From the NCBI RefSeq assembly GCF_003815775.1, contig NZ_CP033926.1, forward strand, positions 3,162,001-3,226,000: 64,000 nucleotides of DNA, read 5' to 3'. The DNA comes from Chryseobacterium joostei. GTDB lineage: Bacteria > Bacteroidota > Bacteroidia > Flavobacteriales > Weeksellaceae. Both the position numbers and the translations under genes were made by a program. The notes under the pieces were generated by a model, which did no database searches, was not told the origin of the DNA, and saw only the letters and a program-made list of their open reading frames with translations. Shown here in pieces: positions 1 to 8,021 of the stretch (the stretch's first letter is position 1; every line of letters starts with the position of its first letter).

Positions 1-1719
1 CCCTACTCCCATTTTCCAGTCGTATCCCAATGGAGCAATTACCGGTTCAATTCCTTTACCCATTTTGGCAAGGTAAGAGTGGTCTAGCTCTACATTTGTG
101 GCTACCAATTCGTTTGGATTTTGTTTTGGTCCAAAATAGCTTAAAAACCAAATAATAATACTTACGATGAAGATAATTTTACCCGCTCCGGTGATGAAGT
201 CCCATACTTTACCCAAAACCATTTTAAAGTCATAGCCAAAAAGTGGTTTTTTATAAGCAGGAAGATCCATTACCAAATATGTTTTTCCTTTGTCTTTAAT
301 AAATCCCTTAAGAATTGCTGCAGAAAGTAATGCCACTAAAAAGCCCAGCAAATACATTCCCATCAATACAAGTGCCTTATATTTGATACCCAGGAAAGTT
401 CCTTCAGAAATGATTAATCCAATAATGATACTATACACCGGAAGTCTAGCTGAACACGTCATGAACGGCGTTACCAATATTGTCAGTAATCTTTCTTTAA
501 CGTTTTCAATATTCCTTGTAGAAATTACTGCCGGAATTGCACAAGCAGTTCCTGAAACAAGGGGAACGATACTTTTTCCGTTAAGTCCAAATGGGCGAAG
601 AAGTCTATCCATAAGGAAAACAACCCTTGCCATATATCCTGAATCCTCCAATAAGTAAAGGAAATATAATAAAATTCCGATTTGTGGTGCAAACACTACA
701 ATTCCTCCTATTCCCGGCACAATTCCGTTGGAAATTAAGGAATTGACGGGTCCTTCCGGAAGATGTTCATTGGTAAAGGCAGCAAGCCATGAGAAAGACT
801 CCTCAATCCAGTTCATTGGATATTCTGCAAGGAAGAAAACACTTTGGAAAATTACCAATAGGATGGCTAAGAAAACAATGTAACCCCAGAACTTATGAAC
901 TAAAACCCTATCCAGTTTTTCCGTTAGCAATTCTTTGAACTGCGGCTTCTTGGAAATTACATTCTGTAATATTTTATCAACATTTTGGTATCTCCTAACG
1001 GTTTCCTGAACCTGTAATCTTTTAGGAACCAAACTTTTAGCATCAGATTCATTGATCTGTTCCATTACAGACCCTATCTTTCCAAGATCTGTTCCTAATG
1101 AAAGGCTCATCCATGCTTTATATTCATTATCCAGCCCTTTATGAGAAGTTAGTTTCTGGATGAAATCTCTGTGTTCGGCCGGCGTTTCAAAAGAAAGTTT
1201 ATCTGTTTTTACAAATTCATTGTTATAAACAGCGTCTCTTACTTCTTTAATGCCAATTTGTTCTTTTGCATTGGTTTGAATGATCTTAATTCCTAATGCT
1301 TCAGAAAACTTTTGAATGTCTATGGTAATTCCTCTTCGTTCTGCCTGATCTATCTGATTCACAATCAAAATCATTGGAATTCCAAGATCCTGAATCTGCT
1401 GAAATAAAAGAAGCCCCCTTTTTAGGCTTAATGCCTCAAGAATATAAACAACTCCTGCATAGTTTTTCTGCTCGTCAATAAGGTATTTTGAAAAAATAGC
1501 CTCATCTTCTGAACTTGGATATACACTATAAGAACCCGGAAGGTCAACAACCTCAACGTCCTCATTTTTATAGGCGTAATTTCCCGAATGACTTGCAACG
1601 GTAACACCTGCATAGTTCCCGGTTTTCTGCTTTTTGTTACAAAGTGCATTAAAAACCGTTGACTTCCCTACATTAGGATTCCCAACTAAAAGTATTTGTT
1701 TTTTCTTGTTTGCCTGCAT
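1..1719 (-). CDS. feoB: Ferrous iron transport protein B (3' end outside window)
   Basis: This is an inner-membrane Fe(II) transporter with a cytosolic GTPase. Reading leftward from ATG at 1719, the protein opens with a G1 P-loop (GNPNVGKST, residues ~13-21) and the G3 sequence DLPGSYS. Then come the FeoB helical segment and, from about residue 280, hydrophobic Gate and core helices, including the stretch around GTACAIPAVISTRN that is typical of FeoB. About 573 residues are visible and the C-terminus runs off the left edge. Its start codon shares one base with the feoA stop (TAATG), so the two are translationally coupled. The family assignment is secure; only the end is missing. Confidence 0.95.
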   Translation of the reverse strand, partial: MQANKKKQILLVGNPNVGKSTVFNALCNKKQKTGNYAGVTVASHSGNYAYKNEDVEVVDLPGSYSVYPSSEDEAIFSKYLIDEQKNYAGVVYILEALSLKRGLLLFQQIQDLGIPMILIVNQIDQAERRGITIDIQKFSEALGIKIIQTNAKEQIGIKEVRDAVYNNEFVKTDKLSFETPAEHRDFIQKLTSHKGLDNEYKAWMSLSLGTDLGKIGSVMEQINESDAKSLVPKRLQVQETVRRYQNVDKILQNVISKKPQFKELLTEKLDRVLVHKFWGYIVFLAILLVIFQSVFFLAEYPMNWIEESFSWLAAFTNEHLPEGPVNSLISNGIVPGIGGIVVFAPQIGILLYFLYLLEDSGYMARVVFLMDRLLRPFGLNGKSIVPLVSGTACAIPAVISTRNIENVKERLLTILVTPFMTCSARLPVYSIIIGLIISEGTFLGIKYKALVLMGMYLLGFLVALLSAAILKGFIKDKGKTYLVMDLPAYKKPLFGYDFKMVLGKVWDFITGAGKIIFIVSIIIWFLSYFGPKQNPNELVATNVELDHSYLAKMGKGIEPVIAPLGYDWKMGVG

Positions 1720-1973
1720 TAATTCAATTCTTCAACAATGATATAATCTCCTTCTTCCTCACGAAGAGCAATCCGGCTTTTCTCTGCTCCAAATTCTACA
1801 TACATTGGCCCATTGAACGGAGCCTGGTACAAAATCCTGAATACAGTCTCCGGAAGGAGGCCCATTTCAATGATTTTATTGGGCATTTTCAGATGGTCAT
1901 TATCATATCCCAATATCTTTCCCATTTTGTTCTTAGGAAATCCACTTAATTTATGTAATTCGTTCTCTTTCAA
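1719..1973 (-). CDS. feoA: FeoA-type ferrous iron transport accessory protein
   Basis: This is an 84-residue SH3-like FeoA domain protein, thought to act on the cytosolic side of FeoB. The sequence (LHKLSGFPKNKMGKILGYD, then MGLLPETVFRILYQAPFNGPMYVEF) follows the FeoA pattern. The start is a TTG at 1973; no ATG lies nearby. A TATATTTG -7 box at 1993-2000 on the same strand would give a leader of about 12 nt, which supports this start. It is the first gene of a feoAB operon. No Fur-like palindrome was identified by eye. Confidence 0.88.
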   Translation of the reverse strand: MKENELHKLSGFPKNKMGKILGYDNDHLKMPNKIIEMGLLPETVFRILYQAPFNGPMYVEFGAEKSRIALREEEGDYIIVEELN

Positions 1974-1992
1974 AGCCTAAATTTTTGTCTTG

Positions 1993-2000
1993 CAAATATA
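1993..2000 (-). promoter_or_regulatory. -7 box of feoAB promoter
   Basis: TATATTTG on the minus strand matches the Bacteroidota -7 consensus TAnnTTTG, 20 bp before the feoA start. No convincing TTG -33 box is visible at the usual distance. Confidence 0.45.
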
Positions 2001-2045
2001 CGCTATTTAAATTTAATCTAAATAACGATTGCTCATAAAAGAAAT

Positions 2046-2075
2046 CAACCCAAATACATTACTGTATCTGGGTTG
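2046..2075 (-). terminator. Hairpin terminator downstream of the GLPGLI gene
   Basis: The arms CAACCC (2046-2051) and GGGTTG (2070-2075) extend inward through an ATACA/TGTAT pair. The hairpin lies just after the GLPGLI stop and before feoA. The T tract is weak. Confidence 0.6.
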
Positions 2076-2106
2076 ACTCGAAATATAATTTAGTTGATAT
2101 GAATGC

Positions 2107-3015
2107 TTATTTTTTCTTTTTATCTGAAGCAGGTTGCTCTTTTTCGATAGGATTATCGTTGGCATTATAAAACTCCTTGTATTGCTTTTCCTGTTTCTTC
2201 ATCATGTCTCCCAGTGTTCCGTCCATTCCTGGAATTGTTTTAGACATCATGTCCTGTGTCATCATTGGGCGTACAGAAGCAAATGGATCTTTTTTGAAAT
2301 CATTAAATGTTTTTTCAAATTTTTCTTTTGATAATTCATTTACTTTTCCTCCGGAGGCTCCCATCAAGCTTTCAATGTAGGAAAACTCTGTATAATCTTT
2401 TACTTTTTTATTCCCTTGCAATACCCAAGAATAGTTTTTATCTGCGTCTTCAATCTTTACAATTAAGCCCGGAAGTCCTGAAAATTTATACGGCCCATCC
2501 TGAAAAGGGATATCTGTACTAAACCATGCCGTCCATTTTCTTCCTCCAAACTCTGTAGTTGCCTTTTGAGTATTATATTCTCCAATCTTTTGCTTATCGC
2601 TAAGAATATTCCAGTTGAACTTTAAATCTTCACTGTAACCAATATTACTTGGTGTAAAACCATTAGCAATTTTGTCTACATACTGAACTTTCATGCTTGG
2701 ATAGGCCTTATATATTCTTGCAGAAATTTTGGGGGTTTTAAGTGACTTGCTAAGGTCTTTCATCATCCCGGCTTTCTTCATGGCTTCTATTTCAACTTTC
2801 ATGATAGAATCCTGTGCTATTACGGTATAATCCTGATAAACTGATCGATTTTTATCTGTAATGTCTAAGATTGTAATTACCTTATCTAGTTTTGTAGAAT
2901 CTTTTTTAGGTTTAAAAGTCAGTTCATAAAAGAATCGGTTAGCCATTTCTTTGGTATCCTGAGCACCAGCAAAAGCAAAAAGAGTGATAAGAAATACTGA
3001 AAATAACTTTTTCAT
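2107..3015 (-). CDS. GLPGLI family secreted protein
   Basis: This exported protein of about 302 residues carries the signature GLPGLI (in KFSGLPGLIVKIED), which names a Bacteroidota family of unknown function. Its genes often sit beside TonB-type barrel genes, as here. I chose the ATG at 3015 (MKKLFSVFLITLFAFAGAQ, a clear signal peptide). A longer reading frame starting at 3072 would place the shared promoter motif inside the coding region. The C-terminus is lysine-rich. A promoter element identical in layout to that of the barrel gene at 3724-6435 lies upstream (TGTAAC, 18 bp, ACTAATTAAT, 12 bp, ATG), so the two are probably co-regulated despite the intervening DinB gene. The biochemical role is unknown. 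Confidence 0.85.
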   Translation of the reverse strand: MKKLFSVFLITLFAFAGAQDTKEMANRFFYELTFKPKKDSTKLDKVITILDITDKNRSVYQDYTVIAQDSIMKVEIEAMKKAGMMKDLSKSLKTPKISARIYKAYPSMKVQYVDKIANGFTPSNIGYSEDLKFNWNILSDKQKIGEYNTQKATTEFGGRKWTAWFSTDIPFQDGPYKFSGLPGLIVKIEDADKNYSWVLQGNKKVKDYTEFSYIESLMGASGGKVNELSKEKFEKTFNDFKKDPFASVRPMMTQDMMSKTIPGMDGTLGDMMKKQEKQYKEFYNANDNPIEKEQPASDKKKK

Positions 3016-3027
3016 TTTCCAAGTTTT

Positions 3028-3061
3028 ATTAATTAGTAATAGGTTATGGAGTTTTGTTACA
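3028..3061 (-). promoter_or_regulatory. ECF-type promoter-like element before the GLPGLI gene
   Basis: On the minus strand TGTAAC (3056-3061) is followed after exactly 18 bp by ACTAATTAAT (3028-3037) and after a further 12 bp by the ATG. The same arrangement, base for base in the boxes and in spacing, precedes the barrel gene at 6435. An AAC-containing -35 box is typical of ECF sigma factors; assigning it to one is inference. Confidence 0.6.
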
Positions 3062-3174
3062 GTTTTTTTCAATTTTCTTTCACAGATTAGAGCAAAACCT
3101 TAAAAATTATGATTCTGTTAAAACATTTTCAGGGGTAAAAGTTTTAACTTTAACTTTCTCAAAAACAAAATATT

Positions 3175-3672
3175 ATGGACACTTTATCACAATTTAAAAA
3201 TGAGCTGGAGACGGAATATCAAACCACCAGAAAATTCTTTGAAACATATCCTGACGGAAAAAATGAGTATGCCCCTCATGAAAAAAGCATGAAACTGATG
3301 CCTCTTGCCACTCATATTGCTGAAATCTTTGAATGGCCTAATACGATGCTCAAAACCTCTGATCTGGATTTTGGAAAAGGTGATTATCAACCCAAGAAGC
3401 TTTCTACTAAAGATGATCTTTTACAGGCTCTTGACCAAAATTTCAAATCAGGTAAGGAGGCCCTTGAAAATGCCAATGAAAATGACCTTAATGGAACCTG
3501 GGCACTGAAAAACAATGGACAGGAACTGGCAAAATGGACAAAATATGAATCGATTCGTCATGCATTAAATCAAATTACTCATCACAGAGCACAGCTAGGC
3601 GTTTATTACAGGCTAAATGACATTCCTTTGCCGGGAAGTTATGGGCCCTCTGCCGATTATCAAGGCTTCTAA
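3175..3672 (+). CDS. DinB family protein
   Basis: This is a 165-residue four-helix DinB/YfiT-like protein. The family binds a divalent metal through three histidines; candidates here are His in LATHIAEIF and the C-terminal LNQITHHRAQLGVYY helix. Members act in thiol-dependent detoxification or have no known substrate. It ends YRLNDIPLPGSYGPSADY, a common tail in this family. It stands alone between two leftward genes and shares a bidirectional terminator with the barrel gene. The precise reaction cannot be read from the sequence. Confidence 0.85.
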   Translation: MDTLSQFKNELETEYQTTRKFFETYPDGKNEYAPHEKSMKLMPLATHIAEIFEWPNTMLKTSDLDFGKGDYQPKKLSTKDDLLQALDQNFKSGKEALENANENDLNGTWALKNNGQELAKWTKYESIRHALNQITHHRAQLGVYYRLNDIPLPGSYGPSADYQGF

Positions 3673-3692
3673 TACATCAATATATCTCAATA

Positions 3693-3720
3693 AAAAACCA
3701 ATCCCTAGGGATTGGTTTTT
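3693..3720. terminator. Bidirectional terminator between dinB-like and barrel genes
   Basis: A perfect 28-bp palindrome centred on CCCTAGGG, with A and T runs on either side, lies between two convergent genes. Confidence 0.85.
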
Positions 3721-3723
3721 ACT

Positions 3724-6435
3724 TTATTTAAAATTGAATTTTACGCTAAACATAACCTGACTTGGGCGAAGCTGCATTGTTGTTTGGATAATTGTTGCAT
3801 CTCCTACACTGATTTTTTCAAATACTTTTCTGTTGGCAATATTCATCCACTTTAATTCAAAGTCAACTTTTTTCTTAGTCCAGCTAAATTGGTATGAAAC
3901 ATCAAAAAAACCATTATTTAGTTTTGTATCTCCCAATTTTGAATTGATTTGATCCCAGTAAAAACCTATTGTATGGCTTTCCAGTGGATAGAAGAATACA
4001 TTCAAATTGTGTGTGTAACCCTCTGTTTTCCCTAAATTGTTTTGAATAACTCCGTTAGACTGCTTATTCCATGATTTTGTCATGTTGAAATCTACACTCA
4101 TCCATGAGAAATAGGTATTGTTGAATTTAAACCCTAATGAATTTGCATCATTTTTAGTGTTAAGATCCTGCTCATTTCTTCTGGATTCGGATTTTGAATT
4201 GGTATTACTAAATGATAGGGAAGCATTTGTTTTAAATTTTGGAAAATACTTTCCAATTTCTGCATAATAGCTATTGCTTGTTCTTTTATTCTCACGTTCA
4301 ATATATTCTATAACGCTAAAACCTAATTCGTTTACGGCACTGGATGCCAATAAATTATTTTTAGCATCACTTAATCTATACCCCACATTAAAGAAAAGAT
4401 TATTAAGTGGGTTTCTGTATTCCAGCCTTACCCCTGCATTTTTTGTAGTCGTCTGGGGGATTGGATTTTTAGGATTCATCACATTAAATCCTCCTGGACT
4501 TGTCAGAATATATCCGGCATAAGCAGTCTGTATATCTCCAAAATTATTGTTGATACCTCCGCTCATACTTGCCTTAAAGAAAGAAGCAAAAGAATATTGA
4601 GCAAAAATATTGGGTGTAAAGGTTACTTTACTTAAAGACTTTGAAACGTTTCTGAACTCGTCTTCTGCTTTTATATTATTAAAGTTTACAGGAAAGCTGG
4701 AAAATAAGCTCCATGCTTCTGATTTATAATTAATTCCAACAGAAGCCGATGGATTAACTCTTGTGAATTTTAAATCATTTTCATAGGCCGGAGTACTGAA
4801 ATCCGGAGAGTTACTAATTGTACTTCCATCAAAATTGGTTGTCAGCTTATCTGTAGAAAAATCAATTCCCACTTGTGGCGTGAAAGTCCAGCCTTTTGTA
4901 GAAAAACTAATGTTTGCTGAATGGGATGTATCTAAACTTTTAATTCTGAAACTTTGTAAAGCGTTAGATCCCGGTGTGAACTTAATGGTAGTAAAATCTT
5001 TGCTTCCAGGTTCTTTATATGGAAATTGTAAGTAGCTAGCAGGAGAAATTTCCAGAACTTGTTTATCGTTTTGGTAACTCACATATGATTTGAAATTAAC
5101 CATTTTCTCTTTCCAAGGGATAATTGTACTCAAAGAGTTTTGAAACGATGTCGTTGGTGACTGTAAAACTTCATTTCCAAATCTGTAGCCAATTTTATCA
5201 TTTCTTTCAGCAAAAGCTCTGTCTCCATTCCAAAACTGAGAAAATGTAGTGGTATTTTTAAAGAATCCTTTTTTAGCATTTTTAGTAAAAATCAATTCTC
5301 CTTTTAGCTTATCAGTATAGAAATTATTCAGAAATCTGGTATTATATTGCGTTCCTTGTTGAAGGTCTGTAGTAACACTGTTTGACTCTCTTTCTACCGC
5401 ATTATTAGTATAGTTGGCATTGGCCTTAAGCTCCCATTCTTTTTTCTTGTCAATATTGGTAAGGTAATTGGCAGAAAGATAATGTACACTATTCAGCAAG
5501 TACCTTTTTACAGGAAGATTGGGGGCTTCAGCATTTTCTACACTTAGCCAGTTATTTTGAGAGATATTTGATCTTTTCCCTTCCCATCCGCTTCCAAAAG
5601 CCAGAATGTTTCCCTCATTTTCTACCTGCTCACCCATGTTATTCGTTTTATAATTGACTACCCACTGGCTTTTCTGTCCAAAAAACATGGGCGTCAATTT
5701 TACATTCCAAAGCCATGAATCTCCAAAACCGGTTCCGACCTCTCCTCTACCGGTCATGGTTACGGAGTTTTTAAGCTTTATATTGATTGCTGCCTGATCT
5801 GAAGGCACTTTATCCTGAAGAATTTTTACCGGTTGATGGTTTTCAAGGACCTCCACCTTTTGTACAGCATCTTTCGGAAGTGAGTTGTTAATGGTTCCAT
5901 AACCTCCCTCCATAAGGTCTTTCCCGTTCACATAAAATTTGTTGATGGCATTTCCTTGGTAAAGAATGGTTCCATCTGTATTGACTTCAATTCCGGGGAT
6001 TTTTTTCATTACATCTGCCAGGGTTCTGTCATTTTTACTATTGAATGCCTTTAGATCATAAGAGATGGTATCTCCTCTTGCTGTAATCATTTTGGTTTTC
6101 AACTGTACTTCCTTTATTTCTGTAGCCTCAGACTGCATTTTAAAATTCAGAACCTGATCACTATTTCCAACCTGTTTTGTAAGAGGTTTTTGGTTGAATG
6201 CTTTTACCTTAAGGTCCACATTGGGTTCTGGAGAAGTAAAAGTCACCTTGTATTCTCCTTTAGAATTGGTAATTCCATAGGCAAGAATGGCATCTTTACC
6301 AGGCTCTTCAATGGTCACACTGGCACTTGGTATAGCTACCCCGTCGTCATCAGTAATTTTTCCTGAAACGGTTTTCTGTGCAAATGTAAACACAGTAAAA
6401 AAAAGCATCAGAAATAGGGAAATATTTTTTTTCAT
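3724..6435 (-). CDS. TonB-receptor-like outer membrane beta-barrel protein
   Basis: This 903-residue exported protein has a signal peptide (MKKNISLFLMLFFTVFTFAQ), a carboxypeptidase-regulatory-like beta-sandwich (VSGKITDDDGVAIPSASVTI, residues ~22-110), a plug-like segment (DVMKKIPGIEVNTDGTILYQG, with VYVNG-like FYVNGKDL) and a long C-terminal barrel ending MFSVKFNFK. This is the architecture of Bacteroidota barrel proteins related to TonB receptors. It probably moves or binds an unknown ligand at the outer membrane. Its promoter element matches that of the GLPGLI gene at 2107-3015. The substrate is not predictable. Confidence 0.85.
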   Translation of the reverse strand: MKKNISLFLMLFFTVFTFAQKTVSGKITDDDGVAIPSASVTIEEPGKDAILAYGITNSKGEYKVTFTSPEPNVDLKVKAFNQKPLTKQVGNSDQVLNFKMQSEATEIKEVQLKTKMITARGDTISYDLKAFNSKNDRTLADVMKKIPGIEVNTDGTILYQGNAINKFYVNGKDLMEGGYGTINNSLPKDAVQKVEVLENHQPVKILQDKVPSDQAAINIKLKNSVTMTGRGEVGTGFGDSWLWNVKLTPMFFGQKSQWVVNYKTNNMGEQVENEGNILAFGSGWEGKRSNISQNNWLSVENAEAPNLPVKRYLLNSVHYLSANYLTNIDKKKEWELKANANYTNNAVERESNSVTTDLQQGTQYNTRFLNNFYTDKLKGELIFTKNAKKGFFKNTTTFSQFWNGDRAFAERNDKIGYRFGNEVLQSPTTSFQNSLSTIIPWKEKMVNFKSYVSYQNDKQVLEISPASYLQFPYKEPGSKDFTTIKFTPGSNALQSFRIKSLDTSHSANISFSTKGWTFTPQVGIDFSTDKLTTNFDGSTISNSPDFSTPAYENDLKFTRVNPSASVGINYKSEAWSLFSSFPVNFNNIKAEDEFRNVSKSLSKVTFTPNIFAQYSFASFFKASMSGGINNNFGDIQTAYAGYILTSPGGFNVMNPKNPIPQTTTKNAGVRLEYRNPLNNLFFNVGYRLSDAKNNLLASSAVNELGFSVIEYIERENKRTSNSYYAEIGKYFPKFKTNASLSFSNTNSKSESRRNEQDLNTKNDANSLGFKFNNTYFSWMSVDFNMTKSWNKQSNGVIQNNLGKTEGYTHNLNVFFYPLESHTIGFYWDQINSKLGDTKLNNGFFDVSYQFSWTKKKVDFELKWMNIANRKVFEKISVGDATIIQTTMQLRPSQVMFSVKFNFK

Positions 6436-6447
6436 ATTTACTATTTG

Positions 6448-6481
6448 ATTAATTAGTTAATCATTGTGGTTTTTCGTTACA
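6448..6481 (-). promoter_or_regulatory. ECF-type promoter-like element before the barrel gene
   Basis: TGTAAC (6476-6481 on the minus strand), 18 bp, ACTAATTAAT (6448-6457), then 12 bp to the ATG. This is identical in spacing to the element at 3028-3061, and an A run precedes both. Confidence 0.6.
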
Positions 6482-7056
6482 CTTTTTTAAAGATGTATTT
6501 TATTCTTGAAAGTTAAATCATATCACTAAAAGCATCGTTATACTTTTGATTTTATTAAGGATAGAAAGGATCCTTACTTTTAGATTTGAAAAAAAATGTC
6601 CTTTTTTTTCTTCAAAATCACTATATGTTGAATAATTAAATACATAACACTCACATTATCAACGCTTAAATTAATTATAAAAAAAAGCTATTTTTATTTT
6701 CAAATTAAAAAATGTTTTGTTAATCTGAAATATTTAAAATTTAAATTAAAAATATCTCTACACTTATTGAATTAATATAATTCTACAATCATTAGTTCTT
6801 CATTTTATGAACTTTATCTGCATCCTTTCTGTTAAGTAAAATCTATATACTAGTGTCTGAGTAGATTTCTATTCATTAAATATGTTTTTACCTCGTACTA
6901 TTGTTACAAAGGATTTCTGTTGATATTTATATAAGAAAAACGGCTTTTACCTCACAGAATAAAAAAATAATTATTTTAATTAATTCTAAATAATAAATTT
7001 AAGGCAATGTATATATTAAAAAAAGCTTAAATCTGGGTTCGTAAATAATTATTTAA
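6482..7056. other. Long AT-rich intergenic region
   Basis: About 600 bp lie between the divergent barrel and cupin genes. No reading frame with coding character, RNA gene or strong hairpin was found. A short direct repeat TTTTACCTC occurs at about 6889 and 6946. The far right end carries a promoter box for the cupin gene. Confidence 0.6.
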
Positions 7057-7064
7057 TAATTTTG
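7057..7064 (+). promoter_or_regulatory. -7 box before the cupin gene
   Basis: TAATTTTG matches TAnnTTTG and lies 18 bp before the ATG at 7083. The -33 box is not clear. Confidence 0.4.
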
Positions 7065-7082
7065 TAACATAAAATTTACAAA

Positions 7083-7964
7083 ATGGGAATTAATTTAAAG
7101 CCTATAGATATTGTAGATGATATTTCTAAAGAAGAATTCTACGAAAAATATCTAAAGCCAAGAAGGCCCGTTGTCATCAAGAATATGGCAAAAAACTGGC
7201 CGGCTTACCAAAAATGGACGATGGAATACATGAAAGAGGTCGTAGGAGATGTGGAGGTTCCATTATATGACAGTTCAAAGGCAGATCCCTCTGCTCCCAT
7301 CAATGCTTCTGCAGCCAAAATGAAATTCGGTGATTATATAGATCTTATCCAGCGTGAACCTACTGATCTGAGAATTTTCCTGTTCGACCCCATAAAATAT
7401 GCTCCAAAACTTCTGGAAGATTATATTTCTCCCAAAAAATTAATGGGAGGATTCCTTGATAAGTATCCTAATATGTTTTTTGGAGGAAAAGGATCCGTTA
7501 CGTTCTTGCATTTTGACATAGATATGGCGCATATTTTTCATACTCACTTTAATGGAAGAAAGCACGTTCTTCTTTTTGACTATAAATGGAAAGAGAGACT
7601 ATATCAAATTCCCTATGCTACCTATGCTCTTGAGGATTATGATATTGAAAATCCTGATCTTACAAAATTTCCTGCATTGGATGGTGTAGAGGGTATTGAA
7701 TGCTTCCTTGAGCATGGAGATACATTGTTTATGCCTACAGGATGGTGGCACTGGATGAAGTATCTGGATGGTTCTTTCTCCATTTCATTACGAGCGTGGG
7801 ACAAATCATGGGCAGTAAAGGCACATTCTTTATGGAACCTTACTGTACAGCGTAAATTTGATGATATTATGAAATCCAATTTCAGAAAGAAATATATGGA
7901 CTGGAAAGAAAAGGTGGCCATCAAAAGGGCGGAGATCGCTCTAAAAAGAGGCTTGCCAAAATAA
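7083..7964 (+). CDS. Cupin-like (JmjC/Cupin_8) protein
   Basis: This is a 293-residue protein of the Cupin_8/JmjC-like class of Fe(II)/2-oxoglutarate oxygenases. The facial triad appears as H143 and D145 (in LHFDIDMAH) and H223 (GWWHWMKYL). The N-terminal YLKPRRPVVIKNMAKNWPA is the usual opening of this family. No signal peptide is present, so it is cytosolic. Relatives hydroxylate protein side chains; the target here is unknown. It is monocistronic, ending in a strong bidirectional terminator that overlaps its stop codon. Confidence 0.85.
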   Translation: MGINLKPIDIVDDISKEEFYEKYLKPRRPVVIKNMAKNWPAYQKWTMEYMKEVVGDVEVPLYDSSKADPSAPINASAAKMKFGDYIDLIQREPTDLRIFLFDPIKYAPKLLEDYISPKKLMGGFLDKYPNMFFGGKGSVTFLHFDIDMAHIFHTHFNGRKHVLLFDYKWKERLYQIPYATYALEDYDIENPDLTKFPALDGVEGIECFLEHGDTLFMPTGWWHWMKYLDGSFSISLRAWDKSWAVKAHSLWNLTVQRKFDDIMKSNFRKKYMDWKEKVAIKRAEIALKRGLPK

Positions 7965-8000
7965 CTAAAAAGACGTTTCATTTGAAACGTCTTTTTAGTT
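7963..8000. terminator. Bidirectional terminator, cupin / M14 peptidase
   Basis: Two perfect 18-nt arms (AACTAAAAAGACGTTTCA at 7963-7980 and its complement at 7983-8000) with a 2-nt loop lie between convergent genes. Confidence 0.9.
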
Positions 8001-8021
8001 TACCACATGATTTACAACACA

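Noticed and set aside
290..658. Plus-strand open frame of 122 codons within feoB
   Set aside because: It lies antisense to the feoB transporter core and shows no family pattern; it is a shadow of feoB.
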